A DNA stretch of 31,652 nt from Bacillota bacterium (GTDB lineage: Bacteria > Bacillota > Clostridia > Christensenellales > UMGS416): assembly GCA_023422005.1 (NCBI GenBank), contig JAEZSC010000180.1, positions 1 through 31,652 of the forward strand, written 5' to 3'. Below are positions 31,001 to 31,652 of this stretch, piece after piece. The notes under the pieces were generated by a model. The model was given only the letters and a program-made list of their open reading frames with translations. It was not told the origin of the DNA and searched no databases. The position numbers and the translations under genes were made by a program. Position 1 is the stretch's first letter; the number at the start of each line of letters is the position of its first letter.

Positions 31001-31652
31001 AACTGCGAGGTGGACAGCGCCCGAGCCTTCGAGCGGGCCGGAGCCGTGCCCCATGTGCTGGTGCTGCGCAACCTGAGCGCCGACGCCATTGCCCAGAGCG
31101 TGGCGGCCATGGCCCATGAGCTCTCCCGCTGCCAAATTCTGATGCTTCCCGGCGGCTTCTCTGCCGGCGACGAACCCGACGGCAGCGGCAAGTTCATCGC
31201 CGCACTGCTGCGCGAAGCCGCCGTGGCCGACGCCGTGACCGACCTGCTGGAACGCCGGGACGGGCTGGCGCTGGGCATCTGCAACGGTTTCCAGGCTCTC
31301 ATCAAGGTAGGCCTGGTGCCCTACGGGCGCATCTGCGACATGCGCACCGACAGCCCCACCCTTACCTTCAACGCCATCGGCCGGCATGTGTCCCGCATCG
31401 TGCGCACGGTCGTGTCCTCGGTGCACTCGCCATGGCTGGCGGGGTTGCAGGCCGGAGAGCTGCTGGACGTGGCGGTTTCCCACGGCGAGGGGCGTTTTGT
31501 GTGCACGCAGCAGGAATTCGACCATATGCTGGCCGCCGGGCAGATCGCCACGCAGTATGCCGACGGCGCCGGCCGGCCAACCTATGGGTGCCCGGACAAC
31601 CCCAACGGTTCGCTGCACGCCGTGGAGGGGCTCTTAAGCCCCGATGGCCGCG
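28049..31652 (+). CDS. purL: Phosphoribosylformylglycinamidine synthase, single-chain form (3' end missing)
   Basis: At least 1201 residues, open to the window edge. This enzyme uses glutamine and ATP to convert FGAR to FGAM in purine synthesis. YWSDHCRHTTF and FKNETHNHPTEIEPFGGAATCLGGAIRDP (about residue 320) mark the first synthase half, GGKDSMSG the second, and a class I glutamine amidotransferase domain begins near residue 972 (VLIPVFPGTNCEVD) with nucleophile Cys1078 in LGICNGFQ. The synthase and PurQ-like glutaminase are thus fused in one chain, the long form seen in many Clostridia. The window ends at LLSPDGR, just before the expected catalytic His-Glu segment, so about 40 residues are missing. 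GGAGGG lies 6 nt before the ATG. Confidence 0.96.
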   Translation, partial: MGVRRLFVEKRPGFDIAARELCHDLKHTLGITGLSDLRLALRYDVDGLGDGDWQQVKLQVLSEAAVDALHEETMDFGNAWIFAVEYLPGQYDQRADWAALSAQLMTRQLPRVRCATVYALYGGLKEVDVQRVKDYLINAVDSREAAFNKPDTLEMDLETPGDVAVMTGFTALDEHGVAALHAGMGMAMSVADLLHVQAYFRGERREPTITELKVIDTYWSDHCRHTTFLTRLDDVELEAFGPLYEAWQKYLCARDEVYAGRESKPVTLMDVATMGMRLLKKRGLLKDLDESDEINACSIETDVTVDGEAQRWLIQFKNETHNHPTEIEPFGGAATCLGGAIRDPLSGRAYVYQAMRVTGSGDPRTPLADTLPGKLPQRKITREAAHGYSSYGNQIGLATGQVSEYYHPGFVAKRMEIGAVPAAHVRRETPAAGDVVVLLGGRTGRDGCGGATGSSKAHTRQSKDTCGAEVQKGNPPTERKLQRLFRDPAFTRLIKRCNDFGAGGVCVAVGELSDALDIDLDAVPRKYEGLDGTELAISESQERMAVVVEAGDVDRLLELAQGENLEATPVARVTGDGRMRMHWRGQEIVNLSRAFLNTNGAPQRAAAQSALADVGAFFAPPPQASIALLLERLASLDECSGQGLSERFDSTIGAGTVLMPFGGRRQLTPAQAMAAKIPLLQGDTDDCSIMTHGFFPKLAQMSPFHGAVYAVIESLGRIAAAGGDVTKAYLTFQEYFERLGTDPTRWGKPLQALLGAFWAQTALGVAAIGGKDSMSGSFADLDVPPTLVSFAVAMGKASGTISAEFKAAGSAIVLLNLPRDQHDLPDMAVFQANCTAVARTIAVGDVLAAHTVGMGGAACAVAKMAFGNGIGARLDACSKALFAPALGSLVLEVRAGRCPEVLFEGLDFMIIGCTTAEAQIMLNGETAPLQEALAAWQAPLEDVFPTQAPVAGDVRHTLFTARSHVKPKASVAKPRVLIPVFPGTNCEVDSARAFERAGAVPHVLVLRNLSADAIAQSVAAMAHELSRCQILMLPGGFSAGDEPDGSGKFIAALLREAAVADAVTDLLERRDGLALGICNGFQALIKVGLVPYGRICDMRTDSPTLTFNAIGRHVSRIVRTVVSSVHSPWLAGLQAGELLDVAVSHGEGRFVCTQQEFDHMLAAGQIATQYADGAGRPTYGCPDNPNGSLHAVEGLLSPDGR

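Noticed and set aside
28022..31618. A 1198-residue open frame on the minus strand opposite purL
   Set aside because: It is a shadow of the GC-rich purL gene: His/Gln/Gly/Ala-rich composition with no domain, while the plus strand encodes a clear PurL.

Overview
The window reads as a chromosomal segment of a GC-rich, low-oxygen member of the Firmicutes (Bacillota), most likely class Clostridia. The pointers are a TRAP (MtrB) homologue, a Spo0E-like phosphatase typical of endospore formers, a PadR/DUF1048/ABC cassette, a Gram-positive wall-type giant surface protein, the long single-chain form of PurL, and strong AGGAGG-type ribosome binding sites with sigma-70/A promoters. The species cannot be named from the sequence alone.

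Layout. 1-102: two tRNA genes on the minus strand (Arg-TCT, then His cut by the window edge) with their promoter. 393-1676: mtrB and pfkA. 1775-3579: a URO-D-superfamily protein and a YCII-domain protein, each followed by a terminator. 3665-6327: a PadR-regulated operon (padR, two DUF1048 genes, DrrAB-like ABC exporter). 6465-7390: a Spo0E-like protein converging on a DUF2971 protein. 7391-7787: a gene-free stretch rich in inverted repeats. 7788-9638 (minus): an arsR / YraQ-ArsP-type permease / thioredoxin operon. 9681-12680: a P-type cation ATPase behind a consensus promoter, a yybP-ykoY (Mn2+) riboswitch with an overlapping terminator, and a 158-bp nested palindrome that looks like a MITE. 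12763-18116: a 1723-residue surface protein with twelve DUF5979-like and four SpaA/CnaB-like repeats. 18210-20360: two paralogous small proteins of unknown function, then an encapsulin-targeted ferritin (EncFtn) and the encapsulin shell. 20421-23395 (minus): an orphan PAS histidine kinase in AT-richer DNA and an ADP-ribosylglycohydrolase. 23545-27190: DUF1015, aspartokinase and an AEC transporter in one operon. 27297-27848 (minus): a GNAT acetyltransferase. 27956-end: purL, cut by the window edge.

How parts may work together. The most striking link is regulatory. The surface-protein gene and the first small paralog share a promoter with a CRP/FNR-type half-site pair centred about 30 bp upstream of a TATGAT -10 box, the geometry of a class II activator site. 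The second small paralog carries a decayed copy with identical spacing. This ties an adhesin-like surface protein to two unknown small proteins sitting immediately upstream of an iron-storing encapsulin nanocompartment. Metal handling recurs: a Mn2+ riboswitch/P-type ATPase, an arsenic-type ArsR operon and EncFtn/encapsulin lie within 13 kb.
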